From Molossus alvarezi (Eukaryota > Chordata > Mammalia > Chiroptera > Molossidae): a stretch of DNA of 64,000 nt. Every line of letters starts with the position of its first letter. Position 1 is the stretch's first letter. The position numbers and the translations under genes were made by a program. Where the stretch lies: positions 95,904,591-95,968,590 of the forward strand of contig CM073890.1 in NCBI GenBank assembly GCA_037176705.1, given 5' to 3'. Below are positions 1-11,371 of this stretch, piece after piece. The notes beneath the pieces were generated by a model. The model was not told the DNA's origin. It did no database searches and saw only the letters and a program-made list of their open reading frames with translations.

Positions 1-802
1 TAATTAGGTGAACAATCACTAATTTTAATACTAGAAAAAAGGCATACATGTTTTCAGAATTTTAAATATTTTCCTAGCCTCAAACTCAGGGACACATAAC
101 ATAACTCAACTACAACAACAATGAAATGTCCTCCTAATTGTGCAAAGAGAGAGACTATATCAGAAAAACAATGAAAACAAATACATGTCTATGTAAATAA
201 ATACATGTACTTAGCTTTTACTCTTCTCTTGTTTTAGTAAAATAAAGGTAGAGAATGCTATAACATCTGCTATCAGAATCTGGAATTCTGCGTTTAGTTC
301 GCCTTTCTCATAACTGAAATGTGAGTACCCTGGAATCCACTGCAAGGTCCTGAATACCCCTAAAGCATTTTACAAGTTTTTAAAATATTTTTAATAACCA
401 CATTCTTTTCATCACTTTGCAAGCCACCTGAGATTCTAAAATCTCCTTCGCTGATTCAGTGCGTAGCCAGAGTTGACAGTAGGGGTCAATGTTTCTCAAA
501 AGGAGAACTACCTGCCCCAGAACCGCCTGGGATCTTGTTCAAACTGCAGGCCCCTGACTCCCTACCCTGGACCTACTGAAGTCGGAATCTGTACAGGGTT
601 GGGCCTTGACGTGTACGTTGTTAAGAAGGCACCTCCATTGCACTCAGGGTTACTTTAAGGCTAAGTAGAAATGTTGCAATCGATCCTGATTTTTCTTTCT
701 TTCTTGCTATTGAAAGCCTCCTAAATTTCTAACGATAGCTGCAGCTTTACTTGGCTTTGTGATGATAGGCTTGCCAACAGGATTTGTGTTGTTTCTTCTT
801 CC
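1..802. other. Unassigned AT-rich DNA, no gene seen
   Basis: I see no recognisable repeat, RNA gene or convincing coding frame. The only frame, at 473-658 on the plus strand (61 codons), has no family signature and is the size expected by chance. Confidence 0.5.
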
Positions 803-975
803 TTTTTATTGAATTTACTAGGGTGACACTGGTTAACAAAATTATACAGATTTCCAGTGCACCGTTCTACAGTGAATTGTCTGTATGCTGTATTTTGTGT
901 TCACCATCTTAAGTCATGTCTCTCCATCACCATTTATCCCCCCATCTCTTCCCCTCCCCCACATCTCCTCCCTGA
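803..975 (-). mobile_element. Old L1 3' UTR fragment
   Basis: The text reads as the reverse complement of a laurasiatherian-type L1 3' UTR: a T-rich start (tail side), GGGTGACACTGGTTAACAAA, then 'ttcaccatcttaagtcatgt' and a C-rich stretch. This is about 170 bp of 5'-truncated L1. No clear target duplication is visible, consistent with age. Family recognition is from memory. Confidence 0.65.
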
Positions 976-1699
976 CTTCCCTGCTTCTTCAATCTTTGAG
1001 ATCTAAGAGCAGTTAATTTCTTAATTCATTGAAGGAAAGTGTCACTCCTAGCTTTTAATTTTGACATTAGCTTGGTAAGAATTCTAAAAAATTAATTTTT
1101 TGAGAAAACAATTTTAAGATTTGTTAGAATTAGGCAAAACAGGCAGTCCCACGGTCTACTGGTTGGGTTGTAAACTGGTACAGTCTTTTTGGAATGTGGC
1201 CCTCTCATCTGGGAAGGTGAGGAAGATCACCTCGGGCCACTGTGGCAGGCGGGTCAGCCTTGTACCCTCCTCCCCCTCCACCATGCACCGTATCGTAGAC
1301 TCTGGGAAACATCAGTCTCTAGGTTTATTTCAGCCCACGTGCCTGAGCCAATGTGAACTCAGATAGACTATCCTACAAGTTGGTTCCCTTGTTACCTTCC
1401 GTTCTATGTTCTTGGCATGAGCCCTTGTACACAGGCATGACTGCATGAGTCCTTGTTTGTGGTGTCTTAAGTTACTTTGCACATGCTGCTACAAAGACAG
1501 CTGAAAGTGTATCTCTGCAACTAGATATATTTAGCCATTCACTGACAGCTTTCCTGCACACAGATATGCTTTATACTCATTGAATACTATACAAATTTGG
1601 AAGATAATGAAAAGCACTTTGTGAGGGTGTCAAAGGGGGAAAAAAGGAGGGACATCTGTAATACTTTAAACAATAATGAAAAAAATTTAAAAAGCTCTT
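976..1699. other. Unassigned DNA, possible L1M scrap
   Basis: No gene recognised. Around 1150-1195 the phrase 'ttgtaaactggtacagtc' resembles the end of L1 ORF2, but the match is too short to call. The 81-codon frame at 1121-1366 has no recognisable domain. Confidence 0.4.
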
Positions 1700-1945
1700 T
1701 GCAAATGAGTATTAGCTGTGAACTATATGGGTAGCTACAGCGTATCAGGCACTATATCAAGCATTTCTAATAAATTATCTCTCATATTCTCCCCAAAACT
1801 GCAAAGTAGGTGATATTGTCCTCATTTTAGAAGTAAGGAAACGGAGGCTGAGATAGTTGAATCCAACATCATACAAGTAAGGAGTAGAACGAAATTTTAA
1901 TTCAGATGTAAAGTCAGTAGTTAAAATACTACAGCCAATCAGACG
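1700..1945 (-). repeat. MIR SINE (ancient)
   Basis: The core reads as MIR in reverse: 'ctcattttagaagtaaggaa' followed by 'acggaggctgaga', then 'acaagtaaggagtagaac' and 'ttcagatgtaaagtcagtag'. This corresponds to the MIR core and the older tRNA-derived part. It is heavily diverged, with no target duplication visible. Confidence 0.7.
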
Positions 1946-2694
1946 TCTGCTCTACTTTAACTGAATCTTACTTAACAATACCTATCTATACAGTAACTTT
2001 AAGGATTCACCTGGAGCCAGACTGGTAGGCGTGTCCACACTACCAATGTGAACTGGGGAAAAGTTCTCAATCTCTGAGAGTTTGTTTGTTTACCTACAAA
2101 ATGAGATTATTTGGGGATAAAATAAAGACATGGGAGCCAAGAGCCTAGTCATAGGAGGTTGTTACGACTGTTACCTGTTCTCATTCAAGTCCAACTGTAG
2201 CGATTCCCCAGGTCCATGTTGTGACTTCATAGCAAATCAAAAGGTGAGACTAGAACTCACAGCTTCTAATCTAAAACTTCAGGTTAAATTGAGAATAGAA
2301 GGTTTGGATTTCTACCCATTCTGAGAAAGGGAATAATTCTAAAATAACCTCACACCAAAACCCAAATATGAGCCCAGTTTTATACACAGGCAGGGCTACC
2401 TTACTGTCACACTTTGCTGGAAACAGCTCACCACCGATTGCTGTGTGGAGAAAGACGTGTTCTTTTCCTCCAGTTCTTCCAGAAAACATTCTGTCATCCC
2501 TTTGCCATGATACTGCGACAGTGTAACAAGTGTGGGAAATTCAAACAATAAAAAAAATATATTGATCTGAAGTGGAGAAATAGAAACCTGGAAAATGTCT
2601 CACTTCCACTTCTTCCTCACATATTTTGTCATTTTGTCAACTGTCCAATTCTCAGAATCTGGGTAAGTGTTTGGAGGGCAATTCAAAGAAACAT

Positions 2695-2943
2695 GCCCTG
2701 GCCAGTTTGGCTCAGAGGTTGGAGCGTTGGCCTGCAGTCCAGAGAGACCGGGGTTCGGCTCTCGCTAAGGGCATGTTCCTCGGTTGCAGTTTGTCCCCGG
2801 CCCTGGTTGGTCGTGCGGGTGGCGGCCACTCGATGTGTCCCTTTCACGTCGATGTTTCTCTCTCTCTTTTCCTCCCACTCTATCTGAACAAAATGTGGAA
2901 AAAGTGGAAAAAATGTCCTCAGGTGAGGATTAAAAAAAAAAAG
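2695..2943 (+). mobile_element. Bat tRNA-derived SINE, hairpin-tail family
   Basis: Starts GCCCTGGCC with a tRNA-like head (A-box-like 'tggctcagaggttgg', B-box-like 'ggttcggctc'), a CT-rich middle, and the terminal TCCTCAGGTGAGGATT hairpin before an A-rich tail. It is flanked by a 10-bp target duplication with one mismatch: aaagaaacat at 2685-2694 and aaagaaacac at 2944-2953. That marks L1-mediated insertion. Open frames of 129 and 94 codons across it are SINE translation artefacts. Confidence 0.92.
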
Positions 2944-2953
2944 AAAGAAACAC

Positions 2954-3389
2954 GAAGAACTAAACAAAAGAAGAAAAAAACGTATGCAAAAGAACTTTGT
3001 TTGAAGAAGTTATGAATAAAGCAAACAACTCCAGTGTCATGTAATATTTATTCAGCACCAAGAAAATTAATGAGAGGGTTGTCTAACCTTTAGGAATTTG
3101 GGGATAAATGACTTGAGCCTTGATATCTTTACACTGAAGTCACAGTAGGAGTCACAATGAGGCTCCAGTGCTTGTCATAAATACAGTAATTACTCTTCAC
3201 TACTTCACTAGAGATCCCTTTCTACACCCCCCAAAAGCAGTATAATGCTAATTCACATTCATAAAAATGACAGGTTCTGTGGTTCCTTAACAGACATTGT
3301 ATAAGGCTCCAGTTTAAAACAGACTTAAAGAAAAACCCTCAATATTCATTTAGAAAAAAATTACTACAAAGAGTTTTTGTACATAGTGG
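2954..3389. other. Unassigned DNA, no gene seen
   Basis: AT-rich single-copy-looking sequence with no repeat family or coding frame that I recognise. Confidence 0.4.
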
Positions 3390-3585
3390 ATAAACAATAG
3401 ACTATAGGGCCAGGATGTATGTGGTTTGCGTTTGTTCCTAACCCTCCCACTTACTAAGTGTGTGACTTTGGGGAAGATACTAACCACTCTTTGAGTCTGT
3501 TTTCTCACCTGCAAAATGGGAATGATATGTGGATATAAAACATTCAGAATAGTACCTGGTACATAGCTGTGGCCATCTAAACCAG
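3390..3585 (+). repeat. MIR SINE (ancient)
   Basis: Matches the MIR consensus in order: 'cccacttactaagtgtgtga', 'ctttggggaagatactaacc', 'tctgttttctcacctgcaaa' and 'atgggaatgat', then the 3' part 'gaatagtacctggtacatag'. Orientation is sense. Confidence 0.8.
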
Positions 3586-3836
3586 CTTCTTTAAGCAGGT
3601 GTCTGAGTCACCATCTAGCCATTTGGTCTTGAGTAGTCTGAGTCTGATTTTAAGATTTTCCTAATCTTAAAATAGGGAACATATCTGGTACCTAGCTGCA
3701 GAGTGAGGACTACAGATTGTCTTTGAAACAAGGCTATATATAGTGAATCTAGTGGTTCCTTGCATCATAACCTTTTATGGCCCTTTATAGCTTTTATATT
3801 TCTCTTCTCACCTTTTATCTTCTGATATAATTATTT

Positions 3837-3900
3837 GTATGTGTGTGTGTGTGTATATATATATCTATAGAAATATATATATATAACCTCTCTCTCTCTG
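3837..3900. repeat. Compound microsatellite (TG)n(TA)n(TC)n
   Basis: A TG run starting at about 3839 passes into alternating TA blocks and ends in a short CTCTCTCTCT run. It is an imperfect simple repeat. No function is implied. Confidence 0.9.
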
Positions 3901-4212
3901 GAATAATAATATATTCCAGATTATTAATTTTTTGAGAAGTGGGAGAAATATATGTTTATACTCCATGACATATAGGTCAGTATGTTATATGTGGCAGGTA
4001 CTCCAAAATTGTTCATTGGCTAACTGAAAAACATTTTAATATTAGCTTAATTTTAGCACTTTAGGGTATACCAAATCCTGTTAGTCTCTTTAGCTTTGCA
4101 TTGTGAATTATAAAATATTCCCCAAGAATCTGGGAAATCAACATTGTAATATTTTCTATATCATATAGATATAGTAAATAGAGTACAAGTTTACAAAAAT
4201 ATTTAAAAAATT

Positions 4213-4471
4213 GCCCTGGCCGGTTTGGCTCAGAGGTTGGAGTGTCGGCCTGCGGCCCAGAGAGACCCAGGTTTGGTTCCCGCTGGGGGCATGTGCCTCG
4301 GTTGCAGTTTGTCCCCAGCCCTGGTTGGTCGTGCGGGTGGCAGCCACTTGATGTGTCCCTTTCACATCGATGTTTCTCTCTCTGTCTTCCTCTCTCTCCC
4401 TCCCACTCTGTCTGTACAACAACAAAAAAATGTCCTCGGGTGAGGATTAAAAAAAAAAAATCTTAAAAAAC
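4213..4471 (+). mobile_element. Bat tRNA-derived SINE, hairpin-tail family
   Basis: A full-length copy: GCCCTGGCCGGTTTGGCTCAG head, 'gtgtccctttcacatcgatg' central part, CT-rich segment and the terminal TCCTCGGGTGAGGATT hairpin before a run of A. A perfect 14-bp target duplication (atatttaaaaaatt) lies at 4199-4212 and 4472-4485. The perfect duplication and intact ends suggest a fairly recent insertion. Confidence 0.95.
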
Positions 4472-4812
4472 ATATTTAAAAAATTGTATTTTTCCATTGG
4501 TTTTCTGCCATCATATTTTTTGTCTCATAAGCTCACAGCCCCCTAAAATCTGCATTCATTTTAACATTTCCCCAGGTAGCGGAAACTGCTAACGTGAACA
4601 AGAAAGCCCCGTTCTTACACGTTCAGTCAGCTTCCCGGCGCGCTCCAGTGCCAGGGCCGTGCTTCGTTCTGTTCTCCCCTTGGGTGCACACTCACCGATT
4701 TCTCCCCGTGAGGCTGCTTGGTCCCAGCACGGCTTCTGCATTCACAAAGTCACAGTTCTTCAAGTGTTCACTCAATAGTTTATCTTTTTTTCTTGGAAAC
4801 AATCTTTTAGCA

Positions 4813-5299
4813 GTGTATTATTTTCCTACGGCTACTGTACAAATGATCATAAACTCAGTGGCTTAAAACCACACACATGTGTTGTCTCACAGTTCTGTAG
4901 CCTGGAGAAGTCTGACAGGGTCTCCCTGGTGTCAAGCAAGGTGTTGTCAAGGCTGTGTTTCTCTTGGAGGCTTTAGGGGCGAATCCATTTCCTTGAACTT
5001 CTGGAGGTCATCTGAATTCCATGGTTGGTGGCCTTGCTCCTCCTTCTTCCCAACCAGCAGCCGTGAGGTGAGTCCCTTCCTTGTCACATCACGCTGACCT
5101 TTCCTTCTGTCTTCCTCTCCCACATTTAAGAGCCCTTGTGATTACATCGGGCCACCCAGATAAACCAGAATGATCTCCCTATTTTAAGGTCCTCTAATTA
5201 GCAACTTTAATCCAATATGCAACCTTAATTCTATAAGGTGACATATTCGTAGGTTCTGGGAGTTAGGACATGGATATCTTCATTATTCTGTGTACCATA
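4813..5299 (-). mobile_element. MaLR (MLT1-like) solo LTR
   Basis: Reads as the reverse complement of an ERVL-MaLR LTR: 'aactcagtggcttaaaacca' near the left, 'cacagttctgtagcctgga', then 'cccttgtgattacatcgggc' and 'aggttctgggagttaggaca' near the right, ending close to TTATTCTGTGTACCAT. It is about 490 bp with no internal region, so it is a solo LTR left by recombination. The MLT1 subfamily is not assigned. Confidence 0.75.
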
Positions 5300-5889
5300 A
5301 GCTGTTCAAAATAGGTTCGATGTCCTTTAAAACTGTGCAGATTAGCATGTCTTGGAAAACTGAGATGGTAAAATTGGGGTTCTTTAATAGTTTGGGGGAA
5401 ATCAGACCTCTAAATGGAAAGATACTGTGGGAAGCGCATCCTAGAGCAGTGCTGAGAGGGGTCTGCTCAGCAGTTGGGTTTCCGCGGTGACAGGCGGCCT
5501 GGCCTAGCAGGGTCTGCGGTTCCGAAGCCCGCACTGCGGGGCACTCCCCCAGGCTCCGGCGAGCAACCAGGAGACAACGCACAGAGCTCTCCGGGCGGCG
5601 CGCTTGGTCTCCAGGTCCACAGGCTGCAGAGCCCCCGCCAGCCCAGCCTGGGTTCCACGCTGTGCTTGGCAACACGCTGGACTCAATGGAAAGATTGCTC
5701 TCACGTCGGACAGTTTCTGCGACTGACAGGTTGACGGCAAAGGGAAGTGAATGGCGAACAGAGAACGTCTCAAGTCCGCCTAAGGATACCAGAGTCCCCA
5801 GTGTCGCATCTGAGCTCCAAACCGAGCGTGGAGAGCTTCAGGTGCAAGCCAGGCTCTGCACTCCGTTTCCACCTTTGGGATTGCCATGA
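5300..5889. other. Single-copy-looking DNA with a small CpG-rich patch
   Basis: Around 5480-5660 the base composition jumps to GC-rich with roughly 17 CpG sites by eye (for example ccgcgg and ccgggcggcgcgc). The rest of this half of the window is strongly AT-rich and CpG-poor. Overlapping frames of 60-130 codons on both strands are explained by the low stop-codon density of GC-rich sequence. I recognise no exon or promoter element. It could be a short orphan CpG island or an old GC-rich LTR remnant. Confidence 0.4.
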
Positions 5890-6105
5890 GCCGCATGGTC
5901 TCGGAATCAGACACCAGGGGCAAAGCCCAGCCCTTTTCCTCGATACTGGTCATCATGGGCATTTTACTTTTTAGGCCTCAGTTTCTGCAACTGTAGAATT
6001 AGGGTCATTTTTATTACAATATAGGATGACTATGAAGAAAAGTGAGGCACTGTATTAATGTTTTAGTATAGTGCTTGGTCCTCAGTGGAGGGCACACGTT
6101 TACTT
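5890..6105 (+). repeat. MIR SINE (ancient, diverged)
   Basis: Contains a MIR-like core, 'ggcctcagtttctgcaactg', followed by 'tagaattagggtc', with an older 5' part 'ctcggaatcagacaccagg' and a 3' part 'tatagtgcttggtcctcag'. Diverged; ends are approximate. Confidence 0.6.
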
Positions 6106-6249
6106 TTTCTCTTTTCAATCTGCTAGACCTTGCTGCCTTAAATCCCACCCAAAGTACTAGGGAGAATACGAGAGGTATGTCTTTCACCCACGGCTAACAG
6201 CTGCTGAATTTTCTTTCCATTGATGTACTATTGACACCACAGGAGACAA

Positions 6250-6483
6250 TTTTTTTATTTTTTTTATCCTCACCCGAGGATATTTTTCCATTTTTTGTTC
6301 AGATAGAGTGGGAGAAAGAGAGAGAGAAACATCGACATGAAAGGGACACATCGAGTGGCCGCCACCCTCACGACCAACCAGGGCCAGGGACAAACTGCAA
6401 CCGAGGTACACGCCCTTAGCCGAACCCAGGTCTCTCTGGACCACAGGCTGACGCTCTAACCACTGAGCCAAACCGGGCAGGGC
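6250..6483 (-). mobile_element. Bat tRNA-derived SINE, hairpin-tail family
   Basis: A complete copy in reverse: T-run, ATCCTCACCCGAGGAT terminal hairpin, GA-rich segment, 'cgacatgaaagggacacatc', and the head ending CCGGGCAGGGC. A perfect 12-bp target duplication (cacaggagacaa) lies at 6238-6249 and 6484-6495. Reading frames over it are artefacts. Confidence 0.95.
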
Positions 6484-6495
6484 CACAGGAGACAA

Positions 6496-8289
6496 ATTTG
6501 AGGGAGTAATGCTATGTCCCTGAGAGTGTCATCGAGGCAAAAATTAACCAATTCGGGATAACTAATGGGAACTAACTCTGGTTTCTTGTTGTCTGATAAT
6601 AAATCACTTTGTTTTCTAAGTGATTTTTGAGTTATGAAATCATCCTAACTGATAAATAATAACGCAAAGCCGTAGAGTCATAAATTTTCATAGTTCCACA
6701 TTCTGATTGTGTTAAAGAACTAGTCAATGTTTTTGGGGATCCTTAGGGTATTTAATTGAGTAGTTAAGGGTGAATAGGCAACAATTTTCATGAGGTTGAG
6801 GAGGGAGGGTCAGGCCAACTCTCACAAACATAAGATGCCAATACAGACTTAAAGGAACCAGATTGATTTTGTGGGGAAATGCAAGATGCCTTGGTCTAAA
6901 TGTGAACGCCAAAGATAAGTTTTGCTAAGTTATAAGTATGTGTTTGGCCTCTCTGGAAGTAGATAGAAATTGAGTCTGGCATAAAAAGGTGATTTGGGTT
7001 CTCTGACTTTGTTGCTTTTAAGCTGTCAGGCTTACCAAATAAATTCATTCATGTAAAAGCCTGCTTCTAAACCTTCAAAGCTTTAATCGGGCCACTCCTA
7101 CTGATTTTGTTCCATGTGAATTATTTTTAGTTTACGGTTTCACCATGATCTTTGGTTCTCACATGCTCAGGGGTTCATTACCATTTTCCCTCTGCTCTTC
7201 TCCTGCACAGTTTGAACCTCCCTCTGTCAATATCAAAGGCTCCCTGAAGAATAGCCTACCTATTCTGGTCCACGAGGACCACCTCCTCTGGCACAGACCT
7301 TTCTGAACCACAGATTTGCTCCAGCTTTCTGCAGCTCCTGGACAAGATCCACCCAAACCCTTCTTATTCAGCCAGAAAATTGACAAAGCCATTGACAAAA
7401 GCCTATTCTTTTAATTGACCAGCATTCAGCATGTACTTGGTTTTTGAACATCTAATTGCAGAAAGTAAATATCAACTTTACTTTTGCAGGGAACATTCAG
7501 TTATCTCAAAGTGTATATTGCAGAATTATAAAAAAAATTGATTAAACCAACATTCATTCACATTGATATACATTTAGAGGCTATACACATACCAAATAAA
7601 AATGGGTATAATGAACTAAACAAGATTTGGCTTTTCAGGATAACCTTTATTGTTCTTTCTTAAGCACAGAAGACTGCTCCTGTACAGTGGACAAACACTT
7701 GTTTTCTTGGTCCTCGTTGTTTCCTGAAACTATGGGCTAAGCTGAAAAGCCATTAGCGCAGGAACCTCATCATTCTCGTCACTCCTGGAATCTAGTGCTT
7801 AGTGAAATGCTTGATATACATTGTGTGCTGCTCTTTAAATACATATTTTTTTAAAAATAATTGTTTCTGATAGTCAAAAGCATTGAAGCAAACTGTGGGG
7901 TGCTATGATCTAGCGAATGTACTATGCTCCCAGAAGACTACGTAAGAGACCAGTCACTGATTTCCACCGTGGTCTCAGAGTCAAAGGGGCATGAAGCAGT
8001 CTTTTCCAGTGATCTCTCCCCCACTGGATGCTTGTTACATTCAGTCACTTGTCTGAGGCATTCTTTCAGGAGAAAGACAGAAAAAAATGTACTCCATCTT
8101 CTGTGTGACTGGATTTTCAGATCCAGAACAATAGTTGTTGCTTCTGCATGGGAACAGTTCCCAATTTTTCATGACATCATTTCTTCTTTCCCTTACTATC
8201 TTGATATTTGATCCTTGCACCTTTCTCTGGGATACAGATGTTTCCTTTAAAATGCGGTATCAAGGAATTGAACTCAATACTCCTCTTCT
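6496..8289. other. Unassigned DNA, no gene seen
   Basis: About 1.8 kb without a confident repeat or gene. Near 7790-7840 'gtgcttagtgaaatgcttga' resembles the 3' end of MIR or L2, too diverged to name. Frames such as 7159-7398 on the minus strand and 7924-8211 on the plus strand lack any recognisable protein signature. Confidence 0.4.
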
Positions 8290-9300
8290 ACTCTTTTTAT
8301 CCCAATTTTTAAAAGAAAATATTAACCCTAGAGAAATGTGGAAGGAATACTGCATTGAACACCTCCATACTGTTCACATGCATTCAAATATTATTAATAT
8401 GTTGCCACATTTGCTTTACTTCACTCCATGTATGTGTATGAAAGTTTACCTGAAACATTGATATCAAGTTGCTGACATTATAACACATTATCCCTAAATG
8501 CATGAGCATACATTTTGAAAGAATAAAGACAACAACCCATGTAACCACTATACCATCAACACATCCAAGAATTATTTAACATGGTAATGGTAATATATGG
8601 TCCAATTCAAACACCTCAGTTGTCGTACAATTGTTCTTTATAGGCGTTTCTTTTTCTTTTCCCTGTCTCGGGGTCCAATCAGGGATCGTGCTTTGCATTT
8701 GGTCGTTGTCTCCTTAATCTTTTTAATGTCCCTCACTTTTCTTTTTCTTGGATTGTATTGACCTTTTTAAAGAATTCGGTCTGTTGTCTTACAGAATGTT
8801 CCACAAACTAAATTGGCCTGATTGACTTTTTCATTATAGTTTCAGATTAAGCATTTTAAAGGAATACTGCATAAATAATATGTCATATCACTTTATCACA
8901 TCAAGGGGCGCATGGTAGCGGTTTGTCCTGTTATAGGTGGAAAACATTTTGATCATTTGGTGAAGATGGCATTTCCAGACTCTCTATTATAAAGGTCAGT
9001 CTTCACTTTTGTGATTACTCAACAAATTATGTGTTGCTGCTTTAAGACTATATGCATATCCTGTTCTCCAACATGTTATACCTATAGTTTCAGCGTTCAT
9101 TGATGATCTCGCTTTCATCAGTTATGACACTGGCAGTTGCAACACTTCTAATTTCATTTCCTCAACCTTCACTAGCTGGCATTCTCCTATAAAGAAGAGC
9201 TTTGGCTTTCCTGATATGCTTTGAGTACTTTTGATCTCCTTTGATCTGGATAGTACACCCTCAGTAATGCAGCCTGAGACTGCAGTGAATTATTTTTCGC
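8290..9300. mobile_element. Old L1 (L1M-type) 3' UTR remnant
   Basis: Matches a long old L1 3' UTR from memory: 'aagaataaagacaacaaccc' followed by 'atgtaaccactataccatca', then 'ggggtccaatcagggatcgt' with 'gcatttggtcgttgtctcct', and 'tataaagaagagctttggct'. It is several hundred bases of non-coding LINE tail. I could not settle its strand, so it is left open. A RepeatMasker alignment would give the subfamily and direction. Confidence 0.6.
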
Positions 9301-10529
9301 AATCAGGTCACACAGTTCACTCATTCAAAGAACAAGTTGTAGTTCCATTTGAACATGTAGAATTTTAAATCATTCTTGGTATCTCAGAGCATTAAAGGGT
9401 AATTAATTAGAAATGTTCATATAATTCATAAGGGATATTACTACTTCTTTAGCATCCTGACTTATTTCATTTGTGTGTGTGTGTGTTTTCAAAGCTCTCT
9501 ACTGATTTAATATATTTGTCTGGCCTCTTGCTATACTTCCTACTATAGATCTATCTACCTTGTCACTGGCCGGCAATGTCTAACAATAAAAGTGATTACA
9601 TGATATTTATGGAAACCATTGCAATTCTACCCTTAGCTACAAAGTCAGCTGCTAATGAATTTTTTCCACATCAGTACTGTGTGTTAACATATCAGGGCAT
9701 AAATGTTTTCACTGCATGCTAAAATTAAGTGAGAATTAGAAACATTAAATATGGGAATCAGATGAATACCCTTGAGATGCTGTTATTATTTAAGCATATT
9801 AATTAATCAGGAAATGGGCTAAATAGTTTGAAATTAGGATTATTTGGTTCATTCTTTCCCCCCCCCCCTTTCTAAGAATACAACACAGACCAGAGAAACC
9901 AAAAGTCAGTTTTTTCAAGGACATGCTGATTGGTTTTTTGTTTGGGTTGATTCATAAAGTACATGAATTCCTGGATTGGTGTTTCTCTCCTGAGTATGAT
10001 CATCCCTCAAACAAGCTTAAAGGAGAACAGATGTGCCTTTTCTTCCTGTGAAGACTGTATGAAGCTGCTGCAGTTAAACATACTTCTCAGCTGTGTCTTC
10101 GTAACTGCAATTTGGCATTGCTTTCTAATTTATCAAATTGAAAAAAAAAAAACAAAACATAAGGCAAAAATTATGAGTCATTTCTCTCATTATTATACTG
10201 ATTACACAGATTCAACACGAACAAGACAGATGCTAATTTGTACATAAAACATATTCCTTTTGACAGGAAAATATACATAAGTTGTGGTTGGAAAAAGACA
10301 ACAGGGATACTGTTAGAACATTTTTGGGTTTATGTGGAAAGTTTCCAATGAAAGGCATGAGCTCCTGCTTTATTACATCAACAGTAATGTCTAGATATAG
10401 AATGTCAGTAAAAGCACCCAAACAAAATTCTTCCCGCGGAACCAGATGCCGTATCAATGGGCCATTCTTTAACCAGTGGTGAATCCAAGCAAATCAAGGC
10501 AGGGGGTGTGATGAACAGAGAACCATGTG
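9301..10529. other. Unassigned DNA, no gene seen
   Basis: AT-rich sequence with a short GT run near 9474 and a C-run at 9860-9869. Frames at 9963-10247 on the plus strand and 10233-10457 on the minus strand have no recognisable domain. I name no repeat family here. Confidence 0.4.
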
Positions 10530-10665
10530 GTCTACTCTAGTCCCAATTTCTAGCACCATTTCTTCTGCAAGCATTCCAATGTGACCTTCAGCAATTTCCA
10601 GAACATCTTTAGGCCTCTGTTTTCTCATTTCTAAACTGGAGATACTGGGGTTATATGCTGGCTTG
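10530..10665 (+). repeat. Probable MIR SINE fragment
   Basis: The phrases 'gtgaccttcagcaatttcca' and 'ggcctctgttttctcatttc', then 'taaactggagatactgggg', follow the MIR core order (tgaccttgggcaag / cctcagtttcctcatctg / taaaatggggata). Diverged and partial. Confidence 0.55.
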
Positions 10666-11142
10666 TGTACCTTTTAGCTATATTTGACATACGAATTCTA
10701 CTTTTTGAGTTATGTAGAATGAGTTTGTGATCTAAGTGTCTGTAAACCAATATAAATTTATAGACAAATAACCCTCATGGCAGGTGAATTTTCCCCAAAT
10801 CCCATTACTACCCAGAAAAATTTGATATTAAAAGCCTTCCTGATAACCTTAGAAGTACTTAAGTGCCATAAATTCAAGACCCCGACAGCAGAGCAGGGAT
10901 GCTGGCTGCCAGGAATGACGGTGAAGCAGACGGCAGGAGAGCGTGCGGAAAAGCCGGCAGCTGTAAGGATTGTCGTGGTGATGGGAGAATTTCTGCTACT
11001 CAACCTGCAATAGAATCATACTCTTCTTTTAATGCCTAGTCAAAATGCTACTTACCCCATAAAACCTTCCCAATTGTCCTTCCCTGACTCTGCTTTTTAC
11101 GGATTTCTTCTTTGCCCCTTTGATTTGGTCCTCTATTAAAAG
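10666..11142. other. Unassigned DNA, no gene seen
   Basis: No repeat or gene recognised. Two opposing frames of about 80 codons at 10758-11013 are mirror images of one another and show no domain. Confidence 0.4.
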
Positions 11143-11152
11143 GAGCTGTTTA

Positions 11153-11371
11153 GCCCTGGCCAGTTTGGCTCAGCAGTTAAGAGTGGCAGCCCATGGATCA
11201 AAGAGTCGTGGGTTCGATTCCGGTCAAGGGAACATACCTCTGTTGCGGTTTGGTCCCCAACCCTTTCACATTGATGTTTCTTTCTCTCTGTCTCTCTCTC
11301 TCCTTTCTTCCCTCCCACTCTGTCCGAGGATAGATGGAAAAGTAACCTTGGGTGAGGATTAAAAAAATAAA
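11153..11371 (+). mobile_element. Bat SINE joined to an inverted L1
   Basis: A hairpin-tail family SINE beginning GCCCTGGCC, with the B-box-like 'gggttcgattccggtca', a shortened middle and the end 'cttgggtgaggattaaaaaa'. Its A-rich tail runs straight into inverted L1 sequence. No target duplication can be found around the SINE alone. The 10 bp before it (gagctgttta, 11143-11152) match 9 of 10 bases after the L1 tail (gagcttttta, 12155-12164). See the finding on a possible chimera. Confidence 0.85.

Noticed and set aside
2626..3015. 129-codon frame, and similar ones at 4225-4466, 6184-6495, 20198-20656, 27405-27650 and 36859-37119
   Set aside because: They translate SINE sequence (repeated 'MAQRLERRPAVRRDPGSVPAKG...' peptide in many copies). 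The same peptide recurs at every SINE, so it is not a gene family in the usual sense.
5283..5773. Cluster of overlapping frames (63-130 codons) on both strands at the CpG-rich patch
   Set aside because: High GC lowers stop frequency; frames exist on both strands at once with no domain or codon bias favouring one.
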